64,000 nt of DNA. Origin: Nocardia puris (lineage in GTDB: Bacteria > Actinomycetota > Actinomycetes > Mycobacteriales > Mycobacteriaceae). The stretch is taken from positions 124,001-188,000 of the forward strand of contig NZ_QNRE01000009.1 of assembly GCF_003315035.1 (NCBI RefSeq), in the 5' to 3' direction. Every line of letters begins with the position of its first letter. The stretch's first letter is position 1. The notes beneath the pieces were generated by a model. That model had not been told where the DNA came from. It made no database searches and was given only the letters and a program-made list of their open reading frames with translations. A program made the position numbers and the translations under genes. Below, piece by piece: positions 23,779 to 31,598 of the stretch.

Positions 23779-24774
23779 TCACGTCTCCGGCAGCTCCGGA
23801 ATGCGGGTCGCCCGCGCGTACACGGTCTCCCCGTCCGACAAGCGCAGCGCTTCCGCGTCGCCGCGGGTGACCTGGGCGGAGAAGCGGTCGCCGGTGGCGG
23901 CGTTGAGGAGGTCGACGCGGACCTCGAAGCCGAGGTGGACGACGCGCTCGACGGTGGCGCGGGTGACGCCGGCCGAATCGGCGGTGCCCTCGTCCTTGGC
24001 CAGCGCCATGCTGGGATCGCGGCCGATGCGGATGTCGTGCGGGCGCACCAGGTGGCCGTTGAGCCGCGCCACATCGCCGAGGAAGGACATGACGAATTCG
24101 TTGGCGGGCCGGTCGTAGACGTCCTCGGGGCTGCCGAACTGTTCGATGCGGCCCTTGTTCATCACCGCGATCCGGTCGGCGACGTCGAGCGCCTCCTCCT
24201 GGTCGTGGGTGACCAGCACGGTGGTGACGTGCACCTCGTCGTGCAGGCGGCGCAGCCAGGTGCGCAGATCGGCGCGGACCTTGGCGTCCAGCGCGCCGAA
24301 CGGCTCGTCGAGCAGCAGCACCTGCGGGTCCACCGCGAGCGCGCGGGCCAGCGCCATGCGCTGGCGCTGACCGCCCGAGAGCTGCGCCGGGTACCGGTGC
24401 TGGAAGCCGTCCAGGCCGACGATGCCGAGCAGCTCGTCGACGCGCTTGGTGATCTCGGCCTTCGGACGCTTGCGGATCTTGAGGCCGAACGCGACGTTGT
24501 CGCGCACCGTCATGTGCTTGAACGCGGCGTAGTGCTGGAACACGAAGCCGATATCGCGCTTCTGCGGCGGCACGTGGGTCACGTCGTTGCCGGCGATCAC
24601 CACGACGCCGGAATCCAGCGTCTCGAGTCCGGCGATCGAACGCAGCAGAGTCGATTTGCCCGAGCCGGAGGGCCCGAGCAGCGCGGTCAACTCGCCGGAC
24701 GGGATGTCGATGGTGACGTCGTCGAGTGCGGCGAACGTACCGTATTTCTTGCGCGCACCGGTCACGGTGATCAT
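23779..24774 (-). CDS. cysA: Sulfate/thiosulfate ABC transporter ATP-binding protein
   Basis: This 331-residue ATPase has Walker A GPSGSGKST (about residues 34-42), a Q-loop in VFQHYAAF, the signature LSGGQRQRMALARAL, Walker B LLLDEPFGALDA and the H-loop VTHDQEEALD. A C-terminal TOBE-type regulatory domain follows. It powers import of sulfate with CysT, CysW and the binding protein. The ATG overlaps the cysW stop (ATGA), so the two are translationally coupled. It corresponds to Rv2397c. Confidence 0.95.
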   Translation of the reverse strand: MITVTGARKKYGTFAALDDVTIDIPSGELTALLGPSGSGKSTLLRSIAGLETLDSGVVVIAGNDVTHVPPQKRDIGFVFQHYAAFKHMTVRDNVAFGLKIRKRPKAEITKRVDELLGIVGLDGFQHRYPAQLSGGQRQRMALARALAVDPQVLLLDEPFGALDAKVRADLRTWLRRLHDEVHVTTVLVTHDQEEALDVADRIAVMNKGRIEQFGSPEDVYDRPANEFVMSFLGDVARLNGHLVRPHDIRIGRDPSMALAKDEGTADSAGVTRATVERVVHLGFEVRVDLLNAATGDRFSAQVTRGDAEALRLSDGETVYARATRIPELPET

Positions 24775-25577
24775 TGGTCGCCCCGCTTGCGTTCGAGGAG
24801 GGTCATCAACAAAAGGGTCACGATCGCTATCCCCATCAGCAGCGTCGCGGCGCAGTACGCGCCGAAGGTGTTGTGGTCATCGATGTAGCGGCTGTGCACC
24901 AGCAGGGTCAGCGTCTGCGAGACGCCGGGGAATCCGGACGACACCATGATCACCGCACCGAACTCACCGAGCGAGCGCGCGACGGTGAGCACCACACCGT
25001 AGCCGAGGCCCCATCGGATGGCGGGCAACGTGACACGTACGAAGGTCTGCCATCCCGACGCCCCCAGGGTCGCCGCGGCCTGTTCCTGTTCGATGCCGAT
25101 CTCGTGCAGGACGGGCTCGACTTCGCGCACCACGAACGGCAGGGTCACGAAGATGGTGGCGATCACCATTCCGGGCAGCCCGAAGATCACTTTGAACCCC
25201 AGACCTTCGACACCGCCCAACCAGCCGTTGGCGCCCCACAGCATGATCAGCGCGACACCCACCACAACTGGCGATACGGCGAACGGCAGGTCGACGATGC
25301 CCTGCAGCAGGGTCCGGCCCGGGAAATTGCCCCGCACCAGCGCGAGCGCGGTAACGACGCCGAAGGCGACGTTGAGCGGGACCACTATCGCCACGATGAG
25401 CAGCGAGACTTGGAACGCAGCTTGCGCCGCCGGAGTCGTGATCGAGTCGAGAAACGCTGCGACACCGTTCTCGAACGTGCGCCACAGGATGATCAGCATC
25501 GGTAACGCCACCAGTACGAACAGGTAGCCCAGCGCCACGGTGCGCAACGAGATCCGCGTCAGCGCGGACGGCTTCAT
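24771..25577 (-). CDS. cysW: Sulfate ABC transporter permease CysW
   Basis: This 268-residue inner-membrane permease has about six hydrophobic segments. The EAA-type coupling loop reads EQEQAAATLGASGWQTFVRVTLPAIRWGL, and SLGEFGAVIMVS follows, both typical of CysW. It forms the transport channel with CysT. The ATG at 25577 gives the normal N-terminus; an upstream open extension is not coding-like. It lies 49 bp after the cysT gene in transcription order. Confidence 0.94.
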   Translation of the reverse strand: MKPSALTRISLRTVALGYLFVLVALPMLIILWRTFENGVAAFLDSITTPAAQAAFQVSLLIVAIVVPLNVAFGVVTALALVRGNFPGRTLLQGIVDLPFAVSPVVVGVALIMLWGANGWLGGVEGLGFKVIFGLPGMVIATIFVTLPFVVREVEPVLHEIGIEQEQAAATLGASGWQTFVRVTLPAIRWGLGYGVVLTVARSLGEFGAVIMVSSGFPGVSQTLTLLVHSRYIDDHNTFGAYCAATLLMGIAIVTLLLMTLLERKRGDQ

Positions 25578-25626
25578 CGGACCATCACCCCCGATCCGGC
25601 GCGGCGCGCCGTTGCGCTGTGGTTCA

Positions 25627-26529
25627 TCAACTGTCCTTGTCCTTGCGCGCGGTCCGTTCGGCGAGGACACGCAGGGTGACCAGCACCAGGAATGAGATCC
25701 CGAGTAATGCCACCGACACCGCCGCCGCATTGAGCGGACGGTCGATCTCGATCTGCTGCTGGATGTATTGCGAGGCCACCTGGGTCTCCCGAGGGATATT
25801 GCCGCCGATCAGCACGACCGAACCGAACTCGCCGATGGCGCGGGCGAAGGCCAGGCCACCACCGCTGATGATGGCCGGGGCGAGCGCGGGCAGCACAATG
25901 CGCCGGAAGGTAGTCCAGTTGTTCGCGCCGAGCGACAGCGCTGCCTGTTCCACGTCCTTGTCCAACTCCATCAGTACCGGCTGCACCGAGCGGACGACGA
26001 ACGGCAGGGTTACGAACGCCAGCGCCACTACCAAACCGGGTTTGGTGGCGTTGAGGTGAACGTCGATCGGACTCTGCGGACCGTACAACGAGAGCAGCAC
26101 GATGCTGGCAACGATGGTCGGCAGCGCGAACGGCAGGTCGATCAGCGTGTTCACCAGACCCTTGCCGGGGAACTCGTCGCGGACCAGCACCCAGGCGATG
26201 AGCGTGCCCATCACCACGTTGATCAGAGCGACCACGACCGATACCAGCACGGTCACCCGCAATGAAGCGAGTGCAACCGGTGCGGTCACGGCATCCCAGA
26301 ATCCGGAGAAGCCGGCGTCGAAGGAGGCGACGGTCAGCGCGGCCAGTGGCAACAGCACGATGATGCTGAGCCACAGCACGGCCACCGCGACACCGAGGTG
26401 CCCGGACGATCCGGTGATCCACGACCGGATCGACCTGCCGCGCGGGGGACGAGTCGTCTGATTGCCAGGGCCAAGAGAGCGGGGAGTGGCTCCGCTCCGC
26501 GCGGCACCGCCGGTACTGCTGTCAGTCAC
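25627..26529 (-). CDS. cysT: Sulfate ABC transporter permease CysT
   Basis: This 300-residue permease has about six membrane segments after a cytoplasmic N-terminal stretch of some 40 polar residues. Its coupling loop reads DVEQAALSLGANNWTTFRRIVLPAL, and AIGEFGSVVLIGGNIP follows, as in CysT/CysU. The predicted start is GTG at 26529; the long polar N-terminus means a later start cannot be ruled out. It begins 32 bp after the binding-protein stop within the subI-cysT-cysW-cysA operon. Confidence 0.93.
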   Translation of the reverse strand: MTDSSTGGAARSGATPRSLGPGNQTTRPPRGRSIRSWITGSSGHLGVAVAVLWLSIIVLLPLAALTVASFDAGFSGFWDAVTAPVALASLRVTVLVSVVVALINVVMGTLIAWVLVRDEFPGKGLVNTLIDLPFALPTIVASIVLLSLYGPQSPIDVHLNATKPGLVVALAFVTLPFVVRSVQPVLMELDKDVEQAALSLGANNWTTFRRIVLPALAPAIISGGGLAFARAIGEFGSVVLIGGNIPRETQVASQYIQQQIEIDRPLNAAAVSVALLGISFLVLVTLRVLAERTARKDKDS

Positions 26530-26561
26530 TGTTCGAGTATCCCGTGTGCGATCGGCGTCCC

Positions 26562-27605
26562 TTACCTGGTGGCTTCGTCGTAGACCACCGCTACCGAACC
26601 CGTGTCGGGAGCGAACAGTTCGGTGTCGACGGTCGGCCAGCCACCCAGGTCATCGATCGTCCAGATCTTGTCGGGTGTCGGAAAATCGTCCGCGAAGTCG
26701 GCGGCCACCTGGGGATCGACCGGGCGGAAGCCGGCCTCCGCCCAGGCGCGCTGCGCCTCGGGTGTGAACAGAAAGTCTCGGAAGGCCATAGCCTTCTCGA
26801 CGTTCTTGCTGTTCTTCACCACCGCGACCGGATTCTCGATCCGGAAGGTGGTCGACGGTACGACGAAGTCGATCGGATGACCTTCGCGCTGAACGAACAG
26901 CGCCTCGTTCTCGTAGCTCAGGAGCACATCACCGGTGCCTTGCAGGAATGCTTCGGTGGCTTCCCGCCCGGACTTCGGCTGGACTCGGATGTGGTCGGGG
27001 CTCACCAACCTGCTCAGGTATTCGATACCGGCCTGCGGATCGCGGCCGCCTTCGGACTTCGCGGCGTAAGGGGCCAGCAGGTTCCATTTCGCCGCCCCCG
27101 AGCTGAACGGATTGGGCGTCACCACCTCGACTCCGGGCCGGAGCAGGTCGTCCCAGGTGCGGAGGTTCTTGGGATTGCCTTCCCGCACCACCAGCACCAC
27201 CACTGAGCCGAAGGGGATTCCCTTGTCGGCGCTCGAGTTCCAGTTCTCGTCTACCAAACCGGCGTCGACCAGGCGGGTGACATCGGGCTCGACCGAGAAG
27301 TTCACGACGTCGGCGTCCGCACCGTCGCGCACCTTGCGCGACTGGTCGCCGGACGCGCCGTAGGACTGCTGAATCCGGACTCCAGCACCCGCCTCGGTCT
27401 GGTTGAACAGCGGCACGACTCGGTCGAATCCGGGCTTGGGCACCGCGTAGGCGAACAAGTTCACCGTCCCGCCGCTGCCGTCCGCCCCGGTTCCACCGAC
27501 CTCGTCGCTGGGGCCGGGATTGCACGCGGTGAGCGCGACGGCCGCGAGCACGGCGAGGGCTACGGCGCTCCGTCGGAGGGTGGGCGACCATGATCTGCCT
27601 GGCAT
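26562..27605 (-). CDS. subI: Sulfate-binding lipoprotein of the ABC transporter (SubI/CysP type)
   Basis: This 347-residue periplasmic-type binding protein has a lipoprotein signal: a basic start, a hydrophobic segment and the lipobox LTAC, where Cys becomes lipid-anchored. The mature part carries the sulfate-binding family segments QSYGASGDQSRKVRDGADADVV, PNPFSSGAAKWNLL and TGDVLLSYENEAL. It captures sulfate outside the membrane for CysTWA. The ATG at 27605 has GGAAAGG about 9 nt upstream. The gene is preceded by a leader peptide and an intrinsic terminator, so expression is likely attenuated. Confidence 0.94.
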   Translation of the reverse strand: MPGRSWSPTLRRSAVALAVLAAVALTACNPGPSDEVGGTGADGSGGTVNLFAYAVPKPGFDRVVPLFNQTEAGAGVRIQQSYGASGDQSRKVRDGADADVVNFSVEPDVTRLVDAGLVDENWNSSADKGIPFGSVVVLVVREGNPKNLRTWDDLLRPGVEVVTPNPFSSGAAKWNLLAPYAAKSEGGRDPQAGIEYLSRLVSPDHIRVQPKSGREATEAFLQGTGDVLLSYENEALFVQREGHPIDFVVPSTTFRIENPVAVVKNSKNVEKAMAFRDFLFTPEAQRAWAEAGFRPVDPQVAADFADDFPTPDKIWTIDDLGGWPTVDTELFAPDTGSVAVVYDEATR

Positions 27606-27726
27606 CGGGATGGACCTTTCCTGCGACCGCCTCACCGGGGCCTGCCGGGGCGGAGGGTTCGTGTCGGTCTGGACGCATCATTTCGCGCTCACAGCTGCCG
27701 TCAGCGGCGAGCCGGCACGGCGCGTG

Positions 27727-27755
27727 AAAAAGCGCGGCCGAGTTTACGGGCCGCG
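27727..27755 (-). terminator. Intrinsic terminator (attenuator) in the leader of the sulfate transporter operon
   Basis: On the minus strand CGCGGCC (27755-27749) pairs with GGCCGCG (27739-27733) around a 9-nt loop, and after one C comes TTTTT (27731-27727). This complete Rho-independent terminator lies between the leader peptide stop (27781) and the subI start (27605). It would stop transcription before the transporter genes unless it is prevented from forming. Confidence 0.8.
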
Positions 27756-27780
27756 TCCACGGGACGTGCCTGACGAGCGA

Positions 27781-27870
27781 TCAGCGACAGAGAATGTCCG
27801 CGACAGCGAGATTGCCGACAGCGATCAACGCCAATTCATGGCGGACCTGCGGAACGGCGCTCGAAGACAC
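27781..27870 (-). CDS. Leader peptide of the sulfate transporter operon
   Basis: A 30-codon frame starts at GTG 27870-27868, 6 nt after a good -10 (TACAGT), so it is probably leaderless. It encodes 29 residues including RHELALIAVGNLAVADILCR and stops directly after Cys-Arg. The Cys codon (27789-27787) is two codons before the stop, and a terminator begins 26 nt further on. Position, leaderless start, late Cys codon and terminator together suggest control by cysteinyl-tRNA supply. Its RH core only loosely matches the R-x-H-V-D motif of other actinobacterial leaders, so the peptide call is less certain than the terminator. Confidence 0.6.
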   Translation of the reverse strand: MSSSAVPQVRHELALIAVGNLAVADILCR

Positions 27871-27876
27871 GGGCAG

Positions 27877-27882
27877 ACTGTA
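27877..27882 (-). promoter_or_regulatory. Predicted -10 element of the sulfate transporter leader
   Basis: TACAGT on the minus strand is followed after 6 nt by the leader GTG. It matches the TANNNT -10 pattern seen before other leaderless starts in this window. Confidence 0.6.
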
Positions 27883-27942
27883 GCAGAGCACTACGGTGGA
27901 GATCGAATCGACGAGATGTCCCGAACAGGGGGGTTCCAACTC

Positions 27943-29004
27943 ATGACCAACAGCCCGGACCGGGTGCGCGCGCACTTCCCCGAGATCAGCACCCGCACGT
28001 GGGAACACCCGGCCGATCGCACCGCGCTGGTGACGCTGCGCTCGCTGAGCGGATTCGACACCGTGCTGCGCACGCTGTCGGGTTTGCTGCAAGAACGCCA
28101 GCACCGGCTGCTGTACCTGGCGACGGCGGTGCGGGTGGACGACAAGCAGTTCCGCACGCTGCATCACCTGCGGGCGGATTGCGTGCGCATCCTGGACGCG
28201 CCCACCACGCCGGAGATGTTCGTGCTGCAGAGCCCGCAGGTGAACGCCTTCACCATCGGCATGGACCGGCCGTTCATCGTGCTCACCACCGGGTTGATCG
28301 AGCTGATGGACACCGAGGAGCTGCGGTTCGTGGTGGGGCACGAGCTCGGGCACGCGTTGTCGGGGCACGCGGTGTACCGCACCATGCTCATGCATCTGCT
28401 GCGCATCTCATCGTCGTTCGGGTGGATGCCGGTGGGCGGCTGGGCGTTGCGCGCGATCGTGGCGGCGCTGATGGAGTGGAGCCGCAAGTCCGAACTGTCG
28501 GGCGACCGCGCCGGGCTGCTGTGCGGGCAGGACGTGGAGGCGTCGGTGCGCGTGCACATGAAGACGGCGGGCGGCGCGTGGCTCACCGAGATGAACCACG
28601 GCGCGTTCCTGGCCCAGGCCGACGACTACGAGCGGTCCGGCGATCTGCGCGACGGCGTGCTCAAGCTGCTGAATCTCGAACTGCAGTCGCATCCGTTCTC
28701 GGTGCTGCGGGCGGCCGAGCTGCGCCGCTGGATCCAGTCCGGCGAGTACGAGCGCATCCTCGGCGGCGACTACCCGCGCCGCGCGCACGACAAGAACGCC
28801 CGCATCAGCGACGAGATCAAGGGCGCGGCGCGCACCTACCGCCAGAACTTCGACCAGTCCGAGGACCCGCTGATCCGCACCGTGCGCAACCTGAGCCGCG
28901 ATGTGGGCGCGGCCGTCGGCACGGTGGGCCAGGAGGTCGGCGAGACGGTCTCCAAGCTCGGTAAGCGCCTGTCGGATTGGCGCAACGGGGAGGGCAAGGA
29001 CTGA
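27943..29004 (+). CDS. M48-family metalloprotease
   Basis: This 353-residue protein has the zinc-protease motif HELGH within VVGHELGHALSGH and a downstream third-ligand helix SELSGDRAGLL, as in M48/Ste24/HtpX-like peptidases. Hydrophobic stretches around WMPVGGWALRAIVAALM may associate with membrane. The C-terminal 60 residues or so form a charged helix with VGAAVGTVGQEVGETVSKLGK, which resembles amphipathic repeats. The ATG at 27943 is preceded by AGGGGGG 9 nt away; ATG 27916 is in frame and possible. It is divergent from the sulfate transporter leader. Confidence 0.85.
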   Translation: MTNSPDRVRAHFPEISTRTWEHPADRTALVTLRSLSGFDTVLRTLSGLLQERQHRLLYLATAVRVDDKQFRTLHHLRADCVRILDAPTTPEMFVLQSPQVNAFTIGMDRPFIVLTTGLIELMDTEELRFVVGHELGHALSGHAVYRTMLMHLLRISSSFGWMPVGGWALRAIVAALMEWSRKSELSGDRAGLLCGQDVEASVRVHMKTAGGAWLTEMNHGAFLAQADDYERSGDLRDGVLKLLNLELQSHPFSVLRAAELRRWIQSGEYERILGGDYPRRAHDKNARISDEIKGAARTYRQNFDQSEDPLIRTVRNLSRDVGAAVGTVGQEVGETVSKLGKRLSDWRNGEGKD

Positions 29005-29127
29005 GCGCGACGGGCCGGATGTTCGCGTCGCCGCAGCCGCGCGCTCGGAAGAACGCGGCCCGGCGAGTTCACCGACCCCGCGCGACTGGAAGCGCATACC
29101 GGAGCGGTCATAGACGTCGGGAAGCGC

Positions 29128-29205
29128 TCAGCGCGTGAAGAACCAGGCGATCACGACGAGCGCGAGCAGGGCGATGAGGGCGAGTTGCACCCGGGAGCGC
29201 GGCAT
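29128..29205 (-). CDS. 25-residue single-pass membrane peptide
   Basis: The frame encodes a basic start (MPRSRVQ), a 16-residue hydrophobic helix rich in Leu/Ala/Val/Ile, and an FFTR end, so a single membrane segment. Its ATG overlaps the stop of the upstream 92-residue membrane protein (TGATG), which suggests coupled translation. No known family. Confidence 0.5.
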   Translation of the reverse strand: MPRSRVQLALIALLALVVIAWFFTR

Positions 29206-29483
29206 CAGCGGACTCCGCTCTGCGCGGGCTCGCGGCGCGCGTCCTCGCGCACCGGGAAGTCCGCGGGCAGCGGCGGACCGGCGACGGCGGCGGCCTCCTC
29301 GCGGGCGACCACGCGGTCGCGCCCGAGCAGGCGCAGGACGGCGCGCAGGGAGCGGTCGAGCAGGTAGGCGATGCCGAGGCTGACGGGCACCATGCCGATC
29401 AGCACCACGAGGAACTGCGGGAGGAACGGCAGACCCGCCACCCACAATTCGAAACCGTCCCACCAACCCGCGATGCGCTGCAC
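29205..29483 (-). CDS. Small membrane protein, 92 residues
   Basis: The product starts with an amphipathic Trp-rich stretch (IAGWWDGFELWVAGLPFLP), then one or two hydrophobic segments (QFLVVLIGMVPVSLGIAYLLD), then a charged cytoplasmic tail. The GTG at 29483 is preceded by TAGGCT 7 nt upstream, a leaderless pattern. A mycobacterial small membrane protein, Rv2401A, occupies a similar place and may be the homologue; I cannot confirm this by alignment. It is likely co-transcribed with the 25-residue peptide. Confidence 0.65.
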   Translation of the reverse strand: MQRIAGWWDGFELWVAGLPFLPQFLVVLIGMVPVSLGIAYLLDRSLRAVLRLLGRDRVVAREEAAAVAGPPLPADFPVREDARREPAQSGVR

Positions 29484-29566
29484 GATCTCCAGCCTACTGC
29501 GCGCTCGCGCGGCGGCCCTCGGCGCGTGCGGTGGACGGCGGACGCGTCGCGCCCCGATGATGGGGT

Positions 29567-31531
29567 ATGGCGTCGACCGATGATCTGCCCGTCCCCAGCA
29601 TGCTCACCGAATCCAGGCACCACGGCTCGTTCCCGCCCATCGACGACTACGCCTTCCTCTCCGACTGCGAGACCAGCTGCCTGGTGGCCAGCAACGGCGC
29701 GGTGGAGTGGATGTGCGTACCGCGCCCCGACTCCCCCAGCGTGTTCGGCGCGATCCTGGACCGCAGCGCCGGGCATTTCCGCGTCGGCCCGTACGGCGTC
29801 AACGTGCCCGCCGCGCGCCGCTACCTGCCCGGCGGCATGATCCTGGAGACCACCTGGCAGACCGACACCGGCTGGCTGATCGTGCGCGACGCGCTGGTGC
29901 TCGGCACCTGGCACAACAACGATCAGCGCAGCCGCACACACCGCCGCACCCCCATGGACTGGGACGCCGAGCACATGCTGCTGCGCACGGTGAAGTGCGT
30001 GAGCGGCACGGTGGAACTGGAGGTGAGCTGCGAGCCCGCCTTCGACTACCACCGCGCCGCCGCCCACTGGGAATACACCGGCAAGGTGTACGAGGAGGCC
30101 ACCGCCCGCTGCGTCGACGATTCGGGCCAGGGTCCCGCGCTGGTGCTCACCACCGATCTGCGCCTCGGCCTCGAGGGACGCGAGGCGCGGGCCAGGACCA
30201 GGATGAAGGACGGCGACGAGAAGTACGTCGCGCTCACTTGGTCGGATCTGCCCGCCCCGAAGACATTCGCGGACGCGGCCGAGAAGATGTGGGCCACCAC
30301 CGAGTGCTGGCGGCAGTGGATCACGCTCGGCAAGTTCCCCGACCATCCGTGGCGCAGCTACCTGCAGCGCAGCGCGCTCACGCTCAAGGGACTCACCTAC
30401 GCGCCGACCGGTGCGCTGATGGCGGCGGCCACCACCTCGCTGCCGGAAACCCCTGGCGGCGAACGCAATTGGGACTACCGCTACACCTGGGTACGGGACG
30501 CCAGCTTCGCGCTGTGGGGCCTGTACACGCTGGGCCTGGACCGCGAGGCCAACGACTTCTTCGCCTTCCTCAACGACGCCACCACCGGCGAACGGGGCGA
30601 GCCCGTGCCGCTGCAAGTGCTCTACGGCATCGGCGGCGAACGCGAACTCACCGAGCAGGAGCTCGACCACCTCTCCGGCTACGAGGGCGCCCACCCGGTG
30701 CGCATCGGCAACGGCGCCTACAACCAGGACCAGCACGACATCTGGGGCACCATGCTCGACGCGGTGTACCTGCACGTGAAATCGCGCCAGCAGGTGCCGG
30801 AGACGCTGTGGCCGCTGCTGGAGCGCCAGGTGAACGCGGCCATCGCGCACTGGCGCGACCCCGATCGCGGTATCTGGGAAGTGCGCGGGGAGCCCCAGCA
30901 TTTCACCTCGTCGAAGGTGATGTGCTGGGTCGCGCTGGACCGCGGCGCGAAGCTGGCCGAACTGCACGGGCAGTTCGAGCGGGCGAGCGAATGGTACGAG
31001 ATCGCGGAGACGATCAAGGCCGACGTGCTCGCCCACGGCGTCACCCCCGAAGGGGTGTTCACCCAGACCTACGGCGGCACGACGCTGGACGCCTCGCTGC
31101 TGCTGGTGGTGCTGACCCGCTTCCTGCCGTCCGACGACCACCGCGTCCGCGCGACCGTGCTCGCGATCGCCGACCACCTCACCGAGAACGGACTGGTGCT
31201 GCGCTACCGCACCGAGACCACCGACGACGGATTGTCCGGCGAGGAGGGCACGTTCACCATCTGCTCGTTCTGGCTGGTGTCGGCGCTGGTGGAGATCGGC
31301 GAACTGCAACGCGCCAGGCACCTGTGCGAGCGGCTGCTCGGCTACGCCAGCCCGCTGCGGCTCTACGCCGAGGAGATCGACCCGCGCAGCGGACGCCACC
31401 TCGGCAACTATCCGCAGGCCTTCACCCACCTGGCGCTGATCAACGCGGTGACGCACGTGATCCGGGCCGAGGAGTCCCGCGACGCGAGCCAGTTCCAGCC
31501 CGCGCACACTCCGGCGGCGCGGACGCTCTGA
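29567..31531 (+). CDS. Glycoside hydrolase family 15 enzyme (probable trehalase/glucoamylase)
   Basis: This 654-residue enzyme has the GH15 arrangement. An N-terminal beta-sandwich begins PIDDYAFLSDCETSCLVASNGAVEWMCVP, and an (alpha/alpha)6 barrel follows with NWDYRYTWVRDASFALWGLY, GAYNQDQHDIWG and CWVALDRG. The catalytic acids should lie near EVRGEPQHF and EEGTFTICSFW. Its mycobacterial counterpart Rv2402 was shown to be a trehalase, so hydrolysis of trehalose to glucose is the best guess. It has no signal peptide and is probably cytosolic. The ATG at 29567 lies 5 nt after GATGAT, perhaps a leaderless start. Confidence 0.9.
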   Translation: MASTDDLPVPSMLTESRHHGSFPPIDDYAFLSDCETSCLVASNGAVEWMCVPRPDSPSVFGAILDRSAGHFRVGPYGVNVPAARRYLPGGMILETTWQTDTGWLIVRDALVLGTWHNNDQRSRTHRRTPMDWDAEHMLLRTVKCVSGTVELEVSCEPAFDYHRAAAHWEYTGKVYEEATARCVDDSGQGPALVLTTDLRLGLEGREARARTRMKDGDEKYVALTWSDLPAPKTFADAAEKMWATTECWRQWITLGKFPDHPWRSYLQRSALTLKGLTYAPTGALMAAATTSLPETPGGERNWDYRYTWVRDASFALWGLYTLGLDREANDFFAFLNDATTGERGEPVPLQVLYGIGGERELTEQELDHLSGYEGAHPVRIGNGAYNQDQHDIWGTMLDAVYLHVKSRQQVPETLWPLLERQVNAAIAHWRDPDRGIWEVRGEPQHFTSSKVMCWVALDRGAKLAELHGQFERASEWYEIAETIKADVLAHGVTPEGVFTQTYGGTTLDASLLLVVLTRFLPSDDHRVRATVLAIADHLTENGLVLRYRTETTDDGLSGEEGTFTICSFWLVSALVEIGELQRARHLCERLLGYASPLRLYAEEIDPRSGRHLGNYPQAFTHLALINAVTHVIRAEESRDASQFQPAHTPAARTL

Positions 31532-31569
31532 ACGGGGGTGGGTCGGGCGGCCAGCGCCGCGGCACGGAT

Positions 31570-31598
31570 GCCTGACCCGTCGGCGGGGTGGGTCAGGC
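31570..31598. terminator. Hairpin terminator between the GH15 and dynamin-like genes
   Basis: GCCTGACCC (31570-31578) and GGGTCAGGC (31590-31598) form a 9-bp stem with an 11-nt loop. It overlaps the stop codon of the minus-strand dynamin-like gene and can end transcription from both converging genes. Confidence 0.55.
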
